Part shown: in pieces, positions 51,101 to 59,895 of the stretch | Numbering within the stretch: position 1 is the stretch's first letter | How the letters are laid out: every line of letters starts with the position of its first letter | NCBI GenBank assembly: GCA_040219575.1 | Contig: JAVJSD010000056.1 | Coordinates: 1 to 64,000, forward strand | Length of the DNA stretch: 64,000 nucleotides | Origin: JAVJSD01 sp040219575 | GTDB taxonomy: Bacteria; Planctomycetota; Planctomycetia; Pirellulales; Pirellulaceae | Reading direction: 5' to 3' | Position numbers and translations under genes: made by a program | The notes under the pieces: generated by a model | Told to the model about the DNA's origin: nothing | Database searches by the model: none | What the model saw: only the letters and a program-made list of their open reading frames with translations

Positions 51101-54100
51101 CGGGAAGGAAAAGGGACTCACCGCGCCCAACGCCTCGGGACAACTGCGGGCCATCACGCGCGCCTACAGCAAAGCCGGCCTGTCGCCTTCGCACGTCGAA
51201 CTGGTCGAGGCGCACGGGACGGGAACCGTGGTCGGCGATCAAACCGAAGTGGCGGCGCTGCAGCAGGTCATGCGCGAGGCGGGCGCTCCGCTGCGTTCGT
51301 GCGCGATCGGTTCAGTGAAGTCGATGATCGGGCACAGCAAGTGCGCCGCCGGCATCGCCGGGCTGATCAAGACGACCATGGCGCTGCACACGAAAGTGCT
51401 GCCGCCGACCCTCGTTGAAACTCCCAACCCCAAGGCGAAGTTCGACGAAAGCGCCCTGTACCTCAACACCTCGCCGCGGCCCTGGATTCACGGCGCCGAG
51501 TATCCACGGCTGGCGGGCGTCAGTGCGTTCGGTTTCGGCGGCACGAACGAACACGTCGTCATGGAGGAATACACGGGCGAGTTCCTGAACGAATCGCCCC
51601 CAGCCCGACGGCATTGGCCGGCGGAGTTGATGGTGTGGCGTCGCGCGTCGCGAGAGGCCGTGCTGGCCGACGTCGAAAAGGTGCTGACGGCGCTGCAGGC
51701 CGGGGCCAAGCCCGACCTCGCCGAGCTCTCGGCTTCGCTCTGGAAGGCCAGCGGCGACGACGCCTCGCAGCCGACCTTGGCGGTGGTCGCCTCGTCGCTG
51801 GAGGATTTGCGCGACAAGCTGGCCTCGGCGGTCGAAGCGCTGCGCGTAGGCGAATCCAGGCACGAGGATCCGCGTGGCGTGTTTTTCGCCGAGTCGCCGC
51901 GGGAGCAGGGCGGCAAGGTGGCCTTGCTGTTCCCGGGACAGGGCTCCCAGTATCCAGACATGCTCGCCGAGACCGCCATGGCGTTTCCCTCGGTGCGGGC
52001 CGCCATGGACACGGCCGAGCGCGTGCTGCGCGACAAGCTGACCCGGCCGTTGGGACGGTACATCTATCCCCCTTCGCCGTTCGGCGCGGAACAGGAGAAG
52101 TGGAATCAACAGCAACTCGCGCAGACCGACGTCGCCCAACCCGCCATCGGCGCGGCCAGCATCGGCATGCTGCACCTGCTGCGCGAATTGGGCCTGTCGG
52201 GCGACTTCGCGGCTGGGCACAGCTACGGTGAATACGCCGCCTTGTGCGCCGCGGGCGTGATGAGCGAGGAGGATCTGTACCGCTTGTCGCACCGTCGCGG
52301 CGAAGTCATCGCCGAGGCTTCCGCCGACAACCGCGGCACGATGGCGGCGGTGGAAGCCGACGCCGCGACCGTCGAGCAGACGCTCACCGGTGTGGAAGGC
52401 GTGACCATCGCCAATATCAACGCTCCCAAGCAAACGGTTATTTCCGGCTCCGAACAGGGCGTCGAGGCGGCCCTGGCCGCGCTGAAGACCGCTGGCCTGC
52501 GGGGACGCCGTATTCCGGTTTCCTGCGCCTTCCATTCGCCGCTGGTGGCCGATGCCGGATTGGCCCTGGCCGAGTCTTTGAAGACGTACGACTTCCAGCC
52601 GCCGCGGATCCCGGTCTACTCCAACACCACCGCCGACGAGTACCCGCACGACGCGCAGTCGATCTGCGGCCTGTTGGCGGAGCACTTGAAATCGTCCGTC
52701 CGATTCCAGGACGAAATCGAGGCGATGTACGCCGCCGGCGCCCGGGTGTTCGTTGAAGTCGGTCCGCATGCCGTTCTCACCGGACTGGTCAAACAAATCC
52801 TGGGCGACCGTCCCTTTGCGGCGGTCTCCTCGGATTCAAAAAGCCGCTCGGGCCTGGTGCAGTTGGCGCACTTGCTGGGGCATTTGCTTACGTGCGGGGT
52901 CGGCGTTCGACTCGATCAGCTGTTCGTGGCACGAGGCATCCCGACGTTCGATCTCGCCTCGATCCAGAAGCAAACCGGCGAGGTCGAATACGGCAAGAAC
53001 ATCTGGGTGGTCAATGGAATCCGTAGCCGCCCCCTGAACAGTCCTGAACCGGTGCTTCTGGGACAAGCCGCGATAGCCGGAAAGTCCACGGCGGACGCGC
53101 CGGAGAAACCGAAGACAAAGACTGCCGCATCGGCGACGACGCGCAGTGCGACGGCGGCCTCGGTCGCCCCCGCTTCCAAACCGGCCGCCGCCACAGCGGC
53201 CCCGACGACTTCCCATACCGGCAATGGCGTAGCGCCAGCCCTCCCACCGACCCCTCATGTTGTCATGCCGCAATCCACTCCCACCTCTCCAGCGACCAGC
53301 GAAACAACCAACGGACATGCAAGCAACGGAGCAGCGCAGCACTACGCGGCTGCTCCGGGCGATGAAGCGACGCAAGTCATGATGCGTTTCCAGGATGTAA
53401 TGTCCCGCTTCCTCGAAACGCAGCAGGCGGTGATGATGGGCTACCTGCACGGCGCCGCAGCGTCGCCGACGCCGATTCGCCAGATGGCGGCTCACGCGCC
53501 GGCGGGCTTGCCGGCTCCCGCCCCGACGTACCCGGCCGCGCACGAACCGAACGGCCACGCTGGCGCGACCGACTACGCCGACGCCAACGGCCATGCGCAA
53601 GGTTCGCCCGCAATGGAAAACGGCGCCGCCCACACCGCGGCCGCCAGCAATGGCCATGCAGCGGCGAATGGACAGCCGGCTGTCGCCGCCGGCGACGCAA
53701 GCCATGGCGCCGGCCACAACGGCGCCGTGGAAAATGCGGCCGCCGAGAACGGCGCCGTCAGCGAACAAACTGCCGAAGCAGGCGACGGACTGGCGTTCGA
53801 CCGCGCCGACGTCGAGAAGCAATTGCTCGACCTCGTCAGCGAACGCACCGGCTACCCGCACGATATGCTCGACGTCGATCTTGACCTGGAAGGCGACCTG
53901 GGCATCGATTCGATCAAACGCGTCGAGATCCTCGGCAACCTGGCCGAGATCATCGGCCTCTCCACCGATCCTGAGGCCGAGGCGGATTCGAATATCGAGT
54001 TCGAGAAGCTCACCGCCATCAAGACGTTGCGTGGCATTCTCGACTACCTCGAAGAAGCGCTCAGCGAGGCGCCCGCCGCCGGTGAGAAAAACACCGCGGA

Positions 54101-55775
54101 GCCCTCCGCCAACGGGCACGCCTCGCACGCCGAAACCAACGGCCACGCCGAGGGTGAGGTCGCCATTCAGCGTGGTCTGGTCGAACTCTGCGACGCACCG
54201 CTGCCCAAGGGGGGTTCCTTGACGATTCCCAGCGGCGCGGTGCTGCTTACCGACGACGGTCGCGGCATCGCCGCGGACTTGGCGGGCCGGCTGGCCGATT
54301 TCGGCCAGCAGACCGTTTTCCTGCGCATGCCTGTCGAAGGCCAGCAGGACGGCGACGGCGTCTTCTACGCCGACTTGACCGACCCCCAGGCCGTCAGCGA
54401 CGTGCTCAGCCGAGTGCGACAACAGGTTGGAACGCTCGGCGGGCTGGTGCATTTGGCGCCGCTGGCCGAGGCCAACCCTCAGGAGTCGGCCGCCCTCCGC
54501 ATGCAGCGCGAGGTCAAGTCGTTGTACCTCCTGGCCCGCGAGTTGGAGACCGAACTGCGCAGCGCCAACGGCTCGGTGTTGCTGGCCCCCACCGCACTGG
54601 GCGGATCGTTGGGATTTGGCGAGGAGCCGCTTCCCGATTCGTACTTCGCCGGCCAGGGCGGCATCGTCGGATTCATCAAGTGCCTCGGCATGGAATGGCC
54701 CGAGGTGCTCGTGCGCGTGGTCGATTTCGACGGCGGCCTGGCCGCTGGTGAAGTCGTCGATCGCCTGTTGGGTGAACTGAGCGATGCGGAAGGTCCGCTG
54801 GAAGTCGGCTATGCCGGCTCGCGCCGCGTGACTTGGAAGCCGGTGGCCGGCGCGATGACGCCCGACGAGTCGCGGCCGCCGGTCATCGAAAAAGGCGCCA
54901 CGATCCTAATCACCGGCGGCGCCCGCGGCATCACCTCGGCGATCGCGCTGGAGCTTTCCCGCAACTACCAGCCGAACCTGGTGCTGGTCGGCCGTTCGCC
55001 CCTGCCAGAGGAGAGCGAAGCGGCGGAGACCGCCTCGCTGACCGACCCGGCCGACATCAAGAAGGCGCTCATCGCCCGCATGCAGCGTGAGGGACGCCCG
55101 CCGGCGCCGGCGGCCATCGAAACGACCTTCCAACGTCTGATGCGGGATCGCGAAATCCGCGACAGCATCGATCAGATGCGGCAGGCCGGCGCCAGCGTCG
55201 AGTATCACCAATTGGACGTTCGCGACGAGGCGGGCATGACCCGGCTGTTGGACGATCTGAAGCGCCGTTTCGGCGGCATCGACGGCGTCATTCACGGCGC
55301 CGGCGTGATCGAAGACAAACTCGTCAAGGACAAGACGCCCGAATCGTTCGATCGCGTGTTCGGCACCAAGACCGACAGCGCCATGATCCTGGCCGAGCAC
55401 CTCGATCCGCAGCGTCTGAAGTTCCTGGTGTTCTTCGCCTCGATCGCCAGTCGCTACGGCAACCGTGGACAGTCGGACTACGCCGCCGCCAACGAAGTGC
55501 TGAGCAAACTCGCCTGGCAGCTCGACCGCAAGTGGCCCTGCCGCGTCGTGTCGATCGCCTGGGGACCGTGGTCGGGGTTGGGAATGGTTTCCGACCTGGA
55601 GAAGCACCTCACGGCCCGCGGACTGAAGTTGATTTCCCCCACCGAAGGCCCGCAATTCCTGCTTGACGAAATCAACCACGGCGCCAAGGGACAATCCGAG
55701 GTGATGGTCGCCGGCGGCGCCGAGAACGTCGTGACTCCCCTTCGCACCGGGCAGGGACAAAAGGCCGCCGTGTAG
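48132..55775 (+). CDS. Iterative PKS/lipid synthase NMO-NMO-KS-AT-ACP-KR
   Basis: 2547 residues. Two FMN-type nitronate-monooxygenase-like TIM barrels lie at about 1-320 (VDGLVLKGNESGGRIGGETA) and 329-640 (YPLLQGPMTRVSDTAAFADS, FEGRECGGHVGP), the type used as enoyl reductase in PfaD. The ketosynthase (about 696-1140) has Cys893 (DAACASSLAA), His1028 (EAHGTGT) and His1068 (GHSKCAAG). The acyltransferase (about 1260-1570) has PGQGSQY and Ser1364 (GHSYGEYA). A linker with repeated NGHA motifs leads to one ACP (Ser1927, LGIDSIKRVEILG), then a structural and catalytic ketoreductase (about 2030-2470, TGGARGITSAIALEL, Tyr2450 in SDYAAAN). It resembles PfaA-type secondary lipid synthases with a fused enoyl reductase. 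The product is unknown. Confidence 0.9.
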   Translation: MQRFDILALTPPGSHDPAVAIAASRAGARGILDLEYTEDLAQAAPAIEQLRRFAKHPYGVKLGRGGQALLEHLLSEPAKYLRWVVLAGGEHEHLAGWVEQLHARQIAVLLEATSVAEMQRGHELGVDGLVLKGNESGGRIGGETAFILLQRHNERFRDHRDSMEIWVQGGIGRNTAAACYVAGASGIVLDAQLLLSRESRLSPHDKSRLGAFDGSETLELGASLGESYRVYNRPKCSHVAALQAEETRLETSELSNPEKIAAWREAIRRQTVGAGSPDLLLLGQDAALAKDLCDAFVTVGGIVEAIRSQVQTSVASARRLLPLAEGAPMAVSHGTRYPLLQGPMTRVSDTAAFADSVAAAGALPFLALALLRRNDVARLLKETSERLADRPWGVGLLGFLPAEIRNEQIAAILENKPPLALIAGGRPDQAAELESEGIPTYLHVPSPGLLKMFLKDGARRFVFEGRECGGHVGPRSSFLLWETMCQILLDHLGPSGKGDPLHVVFAGGIHDSLSGAMVAALAAPLAERGVKIGALMGTAYLFTQEAVEAGAIVPRFQQEAVQCDNTVLMTTGPGHAIRCIKTPYFDVFEAEKQRLKKEGKSHEEIVKALEWMNIGRLRVASKGLDRVADGGVSKIEQVADDVQYDRGMYMIGQVAAMHRGVVSMAELHADVCGGGAERLTALQPIAESKEIEAKPCDIAIIGMASHYPDSINLTQYWENILNSHYAVTEIPASHWDWRPFYDPDPRAKDKIVSKWGGFVGDIVFDPLRYGITPKSMMSIEPLQLLVLESVRKALDDAGYTHRPFNREKTCAILGIGGGGSPMAVGYGFRACLPMLDSVEAMPAKSDQLLKIVDHVLPEWTEDSFPGFLMNVAVGRVANRFNFGGSNYAIDAACASSLAALHACVRELEMGTADVAVAMGADTVQTPYAYMAFSKTHALSHRGKCSPFDAAADGIVLSEGVGVVILKRLADAERDGDRIYGVIRGVGSSSDGKEKGLTAPNASGQLRAITRAYSKAGLSPSHVELVEAHGTGTVVGDQTEVAALQQVMREAGAPLRSCAIGSVKSMIGHSKCAAGIAGLIKTTMALHTKVLPPTLVETPNPKAKFDESALYLNTSPRPWIHGAEYPRLAGVSAFGFGGTNEHVVMEEYTGEFLNESPPARRHWPAELMVWRRASREAVLADVEKVLTALQAGAKPDLAELSASLWKASGDDASQPTLAVVASSLEDLRDKLASAVEALRVGESRHEDPRGVFFAESPREQGGKVALLFPGQGSQYPDMLAETAMAFPSVRAAMDTAERVLRDKLTRPLGRYIYPPSPFGAEQEKWNQQQLAQTDVAQPAIGAASIGMLHLLRELGLSGDFAAGHSYGEYAALCAAGVMSEEDLYRLSHRRGEVIAEASADNRGTMAAVEADAATVEQTLTGVEGVTIANINAPKQTVISGSEQGVEAALAALKTAGLRGRRIPVSCAFHSPLVADAGLALAESLKTYDFQPPRIPVYSNTTADEYPHDAQSICGLLAEHLKSSVRFQDEIEAMYAAGARVFVEVGPHAVLTGLVKQILGDRPFAAVSSDSKSRSGLVQLAHLLGHLLTCGVGVRLDQLFVARGIPTFDLASIQKQTGEVEYGKNIWVVNGIRSRPLNSPEPVLLGQAAIAGKSTADAPEKPKTKTAASATTRSATAASVAPASKPAAATAAPTTSHTGNGVAPALPPTPHVVMPQSTPTSPATSETTNGHASNGAAQHYAAAPGDEATQVMMRFQDVMSRFLETQQAVMMGYLHGAAASPTPIRQMAAHAPAGLPAPAPTYPAAHEPNGHAGATDYADANGHAQGSPAMENGAAHTAAASNGHAAANGQPAVAAGDASHGAGHNGAVENAAAENGAVSEQTAEAGDGLAFDRADVEKQLLDLVSERTGYPHDMLDVDLDLEGDLGIDSIKRVEILGNLAEIIGLSTDPEAEADSNIEFEKLTAIKTLRGILDYLEEALSEAPAAGEKNTAEPSANGHASHAETNGHAEGEVAIQRGLVELCDAPLPKGGSLTIPSGAVLLTDDGRGIAADLAGRLADFGQQTVFLRMPVEGQQDGDGVFYADLTDPQAVSDVLSRVRQQVGTLGGLVHLAPLAEANPQESAALRMQREVKSLYLLARELETELRSANGSVLLAPTALGGSLGFGEEPLPDSYFAGQGGIVGFIKCLGMEWPEVLVRVVDFDGGLAAGEVVDRLLGELSDAEGPLEVGYAGSRRVTWKPVAGAMTPDESRPPVIEKGATILITGGARGITSAIALELSRNYQPNLVLVGRSPLPEESEAAETASLTDPADIKKALIARMQREGRPPAPAAIETTFQRLMRDREIRDSIDQMRQAGASVEYHQLDVRDEAGMTRLLDDLKRRFGGIDGVIHGAGVIEDKLVKDKTPESFDRVFGTKTDSAMILAEHLDPQRLKFLVFFASIASRYGNRGQSDYAAANEVLSKLAWQLDRKWPCRVVSIAWGPWSGLGMVSDLEKHLTARGLKLISPTEGPQFLLDEINHGAKGQSEVMVAGGAENVVTPLRTGQGQKAAV

Positions 55776-55783
55776 CGGCCTTG

Positions 55784-55865
55784 GGGCGGGGCTTCCACCT
55801 GCCCCGCCCACACCAAGAGCGAACGCGTCCCGCCCGCTGGGTCGGCAACTTGGAATCCTGCCCGA
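55784..55865. repeat. Diverged hairpin repeat, family D
   Basis: GGGGCGGGGCTTCCACC on the left and GGTCGGCAACTTGGAATCC on the right form an imperfect pair in the 125-base gap between the two synthase genes. Confidence 0.45.
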
Positions 55866-55900
55866 CTCGCTGCGCGTCATCCAACCTTGCTGGAATGGTC

Positions 55901-58900
55901 ATGAGTCAGGTCACCCAACATCATCACGCCGGCCACGAGGTCGCTGCACAGGCGGAGACGATCGCCGACGCCGGCTTCGACTTCACGCCCTGGGACAGCG
56001 AACTGTTGGTGGTGCGTGGCGAGAACCGTCCCCATTTGCGGCGCCAGGTGGCGCTGTTGCGGGCGTTGCTCGAGCGACAACCCGACGTGCAACTGGCCGA
56101 CCTGGCCGCGTCGCTCAACCATTCCCTGCCCGAAGGCGGAACGCGGCTGGGACTTGTCGCCTCCAGCGTCGAGCAACTGGCCAAGCACTTGGCGCGGGCG
56201 GCCGAGAAGCTGTCGGACCTCGCCTGCCATCAGATTCGGGACGTGGGCGGCATCTACTTCACCGACAAGCCGCTGTACGCGCCGGGCCGCCTGGCCTATC
56301 TGTTTCCCGGCGAAGGGGCGCAGTACCTGAATATGTTGGGCGATCTGGGCGACCACTTTCACGAGGTCCGGTCGTTTGTCGATCACTGCGACGCGCTGGA
56401 AGGCGACGTGGAGGCTCCGCACGCCAACAGCGGCAAGCAAAGCCGCTTCTTGTTCGTACCCAAGGACGTCGACAAGGCGCAGCGGGACAAGATCGAACAG
56501 GATTTGCGCACGCTCGGCAATTCGATCTTCAGTGTGCTGGTGGCCGACGGCGCGATCTACCAATTGCTCAGCGCGTTGCACGTGCGCCCCGACGCCATCG
56601 CCGGCCACAGCGCCGGTGAACTGGGAGCGTTGTGGGCCGCCGGAGCAATGGCTGAAGACGACTTCGTGTTCCAACGCGTCGCCGACACGATGTTCGGCAT
56701 GGAGGACGCGACCGACGACGCGCAGCCCGGCGTGTTGTTGGCGGTCGGCGCCCCTCGCGACGAGATGCATCGACTGGTGGCCGAAGCGTTCGGCGACGCC
56801 CGAGAGCAGGCGTGTGTGTTCGTCGCCATGGACAACTGCCCACACCAGACCGTGCTCGTCGGGCTGGCGGAGGATGTCCAGCGAATCGAGGCGGCGCTGA
56901 AGAACGCCGGCCGCATGTACGAGCGTCTGCCGGTGCCGCGGCCCTACCATACGCGGTTGTTCGAGTCCTACATGGGGCCGATCAACGCCATGTTCGACGG
57001 CGTCAACTTCAGCCGGCCGCACACGAAAATCTATTCCGCCACGACGGGTGAGTTGTTTCCCGACGATCCGGCCGAGATCCGCCGCTTGGCGCTCTCGCAC
57101 TGGGCCTCGCCGGTCGAGTTCACGAAGATGATCCGCACCATGCACGACGACGGCGTACGGCTGTTCGTCGAGGTCGGTCCTCGCGGCAATTTGACCGCGT
57201 TCGTGGAGGACATCCTGCGCGGACGCGAGCATCTTGCGGTGCCGGCCAATCTTCCCCGCCGCAGCGGCGTCACGCAGATTCACCACCTGGCGGCGCAACT
57301 CGCCTGCCATGGCGTGCCGCTCAACTTGGCGCACCTCGATGCTCGCCGCCAGGTGCGCACCTTCGATCCGTTCGAGGGGCGTCGATCCGCATCGAAGGCG
57401 ATCGCTCCGCCTCCCGCGACTTCGACGGCCGCTCTCCCGCCGCGTTTTGCTCCGGAACTCGCGCCTCACACCGCGCTCGAGCAGCCGGGCACGTCGGCCG
57501 CAACACGTCCTTCGGCGCCGACCAGCACGCCGGCCGGAGCCCGCCCGTCGTCGCACGTCGGCCGCGCCGCCGTCGTCGGTGAGTATTGGGATGTGATGGA
57601 GCAATTCCTGGCCACGCAGCAGTCCGTCATGCAGCAATACTTTCAGCGGCGTGCCGGGACGCCTGCGCACGCCGTGGCTCCGCAAACGCTCGACGTTTTC
57701 AGCCGCCTGACGCCCCCGCCGGCGCAGCCTCCGTTTCCGCCCCAACCGGCCGACGCCGTTGGATCGCCGGCCGCCCAACCCGCCATCTGGCCCCCGGCTG
57801 TCGAAGCGCTGCCGATGTTGGGCGAAATCCTGCATGTCGAACCGAGGCAATCGCTGGTCATGCGCCGTCGGCTCGATCTCGCCGAGGATCTCTATGCGGG
57901 AGACCATACGGTCGGCGGGCGCTCGATCAGCAACGTCGATCCCAACCACTTCGGTCTGCCGATCGGCCCGATGACCTTCACGCTCGAACTGATGGCCGAG
58001 ACGGCGTCGGCCTTGCTGCCCGGACTGGTGGTGGTCGGCATCCGCAACGTCCGTCTGCAACGCTGGTTGGCGTTCGAGACCGAAGACCCCAACACCGTCG
58101 AGTGCAACGCTCGCTTGTTGACGGGAGAGAAAGTCAAGCCCGAGCCCGGCGTGACGCACCAGGTGCAGGTGGAGGTGAAGGACCTGGGCAACACGGCCAC
58201 CGGCGATCAGAAGTGGACCGCCGCGGTGGGCGTGGTGCTGCTGGCCGATCGTTATCCCGAGCCGCCGCCGGCCGAGGACTTCCCGTTGACGCGCGAGTTC
58301 GCCACCACGGTCACCGTCGACGAAATGTACAACGACCTGTTCCACGGCGACGTGTTCCGCGGCGTCTGGTCGCTCGATCGCAGCGGTGAGGAGGGAATCG
58401 AATCCCGCGTCGAAGTGCTGCCGCGCAAAGGGTTGCTCCGCTCGACCGACGATCCCCAGTTTCTCACCGACCCGGTGTTGATGGATGTCGTCATGCACCC
58501 CTTGGCCGCCTGGCACCTGGAACAGGTCGACCGCGCCGGTCGCGTCCTGCTGCCGTTTGAAATGACGCGGGTCAGCTTCTATGGCCCCCGCCCCGAGGTC
58601 GGCACGCAGTTCCACGCGCGGGGCCGCATTCAAGCGCAGTCGTCGCGGCATTTCGTGCACGGCGTCGACGTCGTCGGCGCCGACGGCCGACTATGGTGCA
58701 AGCTCGACGGCGCCAAGTACTGGCGCTTCTACCTGCCGTTCGGCGACGTGAACTTCCACGGACGCAAGGACGAGTACTTCATCAGTCAACCCTGGCCGCG
58801 AGCGTTGCCGCCGCGGAAGCAGCAGCACGACGAGCGCGGCCCCACCTCGTTCTGCGTCAAGCTCGACGTGCCGCCCGACTTGCAGAACGCCGCCATGCTG

Positions 58901-59557
58901 CAGGTCTCGGCCCAGATTACGCTGGCCCCGGACGAACTGCGCGAGTTCAAAAAGCTCAAAACCACCGACAAGCAAAAGAGCGACTGGGTGTTCGGACGGA
59001 TGGCCGCCAAGGACGCCGCCCGGCAACTCTGGTTCGCCCGCAACGGGCAGCGACTGTATCCCGCCGACATCGCCATCGACCACGACGAGCATGGCCGGCC
59101 CTCGGCCCGCAATCGCGCGGCCGACCCGGCGGAGGACTTCCCCCACGTTTCGCTGTCGCACACCGACGGGCTGTTGGCGGGGCTCGCCTCCACGCACCCG
59201 CACGTCGGCATCGACGTCGAGAAGATCGCCCCCCGCGAGGCGTCGTTCGAGCAGGTCGCCTTCGACGCCGAAGAGCGCCGCCTGCTCGAGCAGTTCGCCG
59301 ACCGCGACGAGGCCGTGACGCGGCTGTGGTGCGCCAAGGAGGCGGTCGCCAAGGCCGTCGGACGCGGGCTGTCGGAAGGTACGCACAGCGTCGTGGCGCG
59401 GCACGTCGATCCGCCGTCGGGCCTGGTGCTGGTCGAACTGGGCGCGGCGCTGGCCAAGGAGTTCCCAAAGCTCGCCGGCGCCCGACTGCAAGTCGCCACG
59501 CTTCGCGAAAAAGACTACGTCGTCGCCACGACGTTTTGCGAAAGGCACGCCCCATGA
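55901..59557 (+). CDS. Synthase subunit AT-DH-phosphopantetheinyl transferase
   Basis: 1218 residues from ATG 55901. An acyltransferase (about 131-470) with PGEGAQYLNM and Ser237 (AGHSAGELGAL) is followed by a Pro/Ala linker containing FLATQQSVMQQYF, matching a segment before the ACP of the first protein. A double-hotdog dehydratase (about 630-950) has His669 (AGDHTVGGRSI) and a second-half Asp candidate (DPVLMDVVMHPLAAW). The C-terminus (about 990-1200) is a 4'-phosphopantetheinyl transferase with GIDVEKIA (Asp1105) and RLWCAKEAVAKAVG. The fused transferase can activate the ACPs of this locus. The AT is PfaB-like. It is coupled to the next gene by an ATGA overlap. Confidence 0.88.
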   Translation: MSQVTQHHHAGHEVAAQAETIADAGFDFTPWDSELLVVRGENRPHLRRQVALLRALLERQPDVQLADLAASLNHSLPEGGTRLGLVASSVEQLAKHLARAAEKLSDLACHQIRDVGGIYFTDKPLYAPGRLAYLFPGEGAQYLNMLGDLGDHFHEVRSFVDHCDALEGDVEAPHANSGKQSRFLFVPKDVDKAQRDKIEQDLRTLGNSIFSVLVADGAIYQLLSALHVRPDAIAGHSAGELGALWAAGAMAEDDFVFQRVADTMFGMEDATDDAQPGVLLAVGAPRDEMHRLVAEAFGDAREQACVFVAMDNCPHQTVLVGLAEDVQRIEAALKNAGRMYERLPVPRPYHTRLFESYMGPINAMFDGVNFSRPHTKIYSATTGELFPDDPAEIRRLALSHWASPVEFTKMIRTMHDDGVRLFVEVGPRGNLTAFVEDILRGREHLAVPANLPRRSGVTQIHHLAAQLACHGVPLNLAHLDARRQVRTFDPFEGRRSASKAIAPPPATSTAALPPRFAPELAPHTALEQPGTSAATRPSAPTSTPAGARPSSHVGRAAVVGEYWDVMEQFLATQQSVMQQYFQRRAGTPAHAVAPQTLDVFSRLTPPPAQPPFPPQPADAVGSPAAQPAIWPPAVEALPMLGEILHVEPRQSLVMRRRLDLAEDLYAGDHTVGGRSISNVDPNHFGLPIGPMTFTLELMAETASALLPGLVVVGIRNVRLQRWLAFETEDPNTVECNARLLTGEKVKPEPGVTHQVQVEVKDLGNTATGDQKWTAAVGVVLLADRYPEPPPAEDFPLTREFATTVTVDEMYNDLFHGDVFRGVWSLDRSGEEGIESRVEVLPRKGLLRSTDDPQFLTDPVLMDVVMHPLAAWHLEQVDRAGRVLLPFEMTRVSFYGPRPEVGTQFHARGRIQAQSSRHFVHGVDVVGADGRLWCKLDGAKYWRFYLPFGDVNFHGRKDEYFISQPWPRALPPRKQQHDERGPTSFCVKLDVPPDLQNAAMLQVSAQITLAPDELREFKKLKTTDKQKSDWVFGRMAAKDAARQLWFARNGQRLYPADIAIDHDEHGRPSARNRAADPAEDFPHVSLSHTDGLLAGLASTHPHVGIDVEKIAPREASFEQVAFDAEERRLLEQFADRDEAVTRLWCAKEAVAKAVGRGLSEGTHSVVARHVDPPSGLVLVELGAALAKEFPKLAGARLQVATLREKDYVVATTFCERHAP

Positions 59558-59829
59558 ATCGCACCTACGACGATGTCCTGGCCGACTTGGCGCAGATGCT
59601 GGCCAATTTCGAAGGCAAGGAGTATTCGGGCGAAATCGGCGCGCAGACGCAATTCTTCGGCGAGTTGGGCTACGCCTCGATCGACGCCGTCGTGCTGTCC
59701 GAGAAGTTGGAAGAGTTTTACGGACAAAAGTTTCCCTTCCACGAGTTCATCGCCGACCTCCGCGAGCGCGATGTCGATGACATCGAAGTCGGCCGCCTGG
59801 CCGAATTCCTGCATCGCCATCTGTCGTAG
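59554..59829 (+). CDS. Free-standing acyl carrier protein
   Basis: 91 residues. The motif ELGYASIDAVVLSEKLEEFY carries the phosphopantetheine Ser42 (GYASID). Acidic helices flank it as in ACPs. The ATG overlaps the stop of the AT-DH-PPTase gene (ATGA), so it is made with the synthase. A discrete ACP besides the embedded one suggests transfer of the finished chain or of a starter unit. Confidence 0.9.
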   Translation: MNRTYDDVLADLAQMLANFEGKEYSGEIGAQTQFFGELGYASIDAVVLSEKLEEFYGQKFPFHEFIADLRERDVDDIEVGRLAEFLHRHLS

Positions 59830-59895
59830 CGCCCGGTCGCGCGGACTCGTCCACCGGTCGCGCCAGGCGCGGCGGCCGCACCAGGGCCCTTTCCC

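Noticed and set aside
48432..51242. 936-codon minus-strand open frame opposite the synthase
   Set aside because: Antisense shadow of the KS region; no motif, no ribosome site. The same holds for the frames at 55877-58660 and 32769-35186.
48132..55775. Identification as a classical PUFA (EPA/DHA) synthase
   Set aside because: Only one embedded ACP, no KS-CLF protein and no second dehydratase subunit; the product cannot be assigned.
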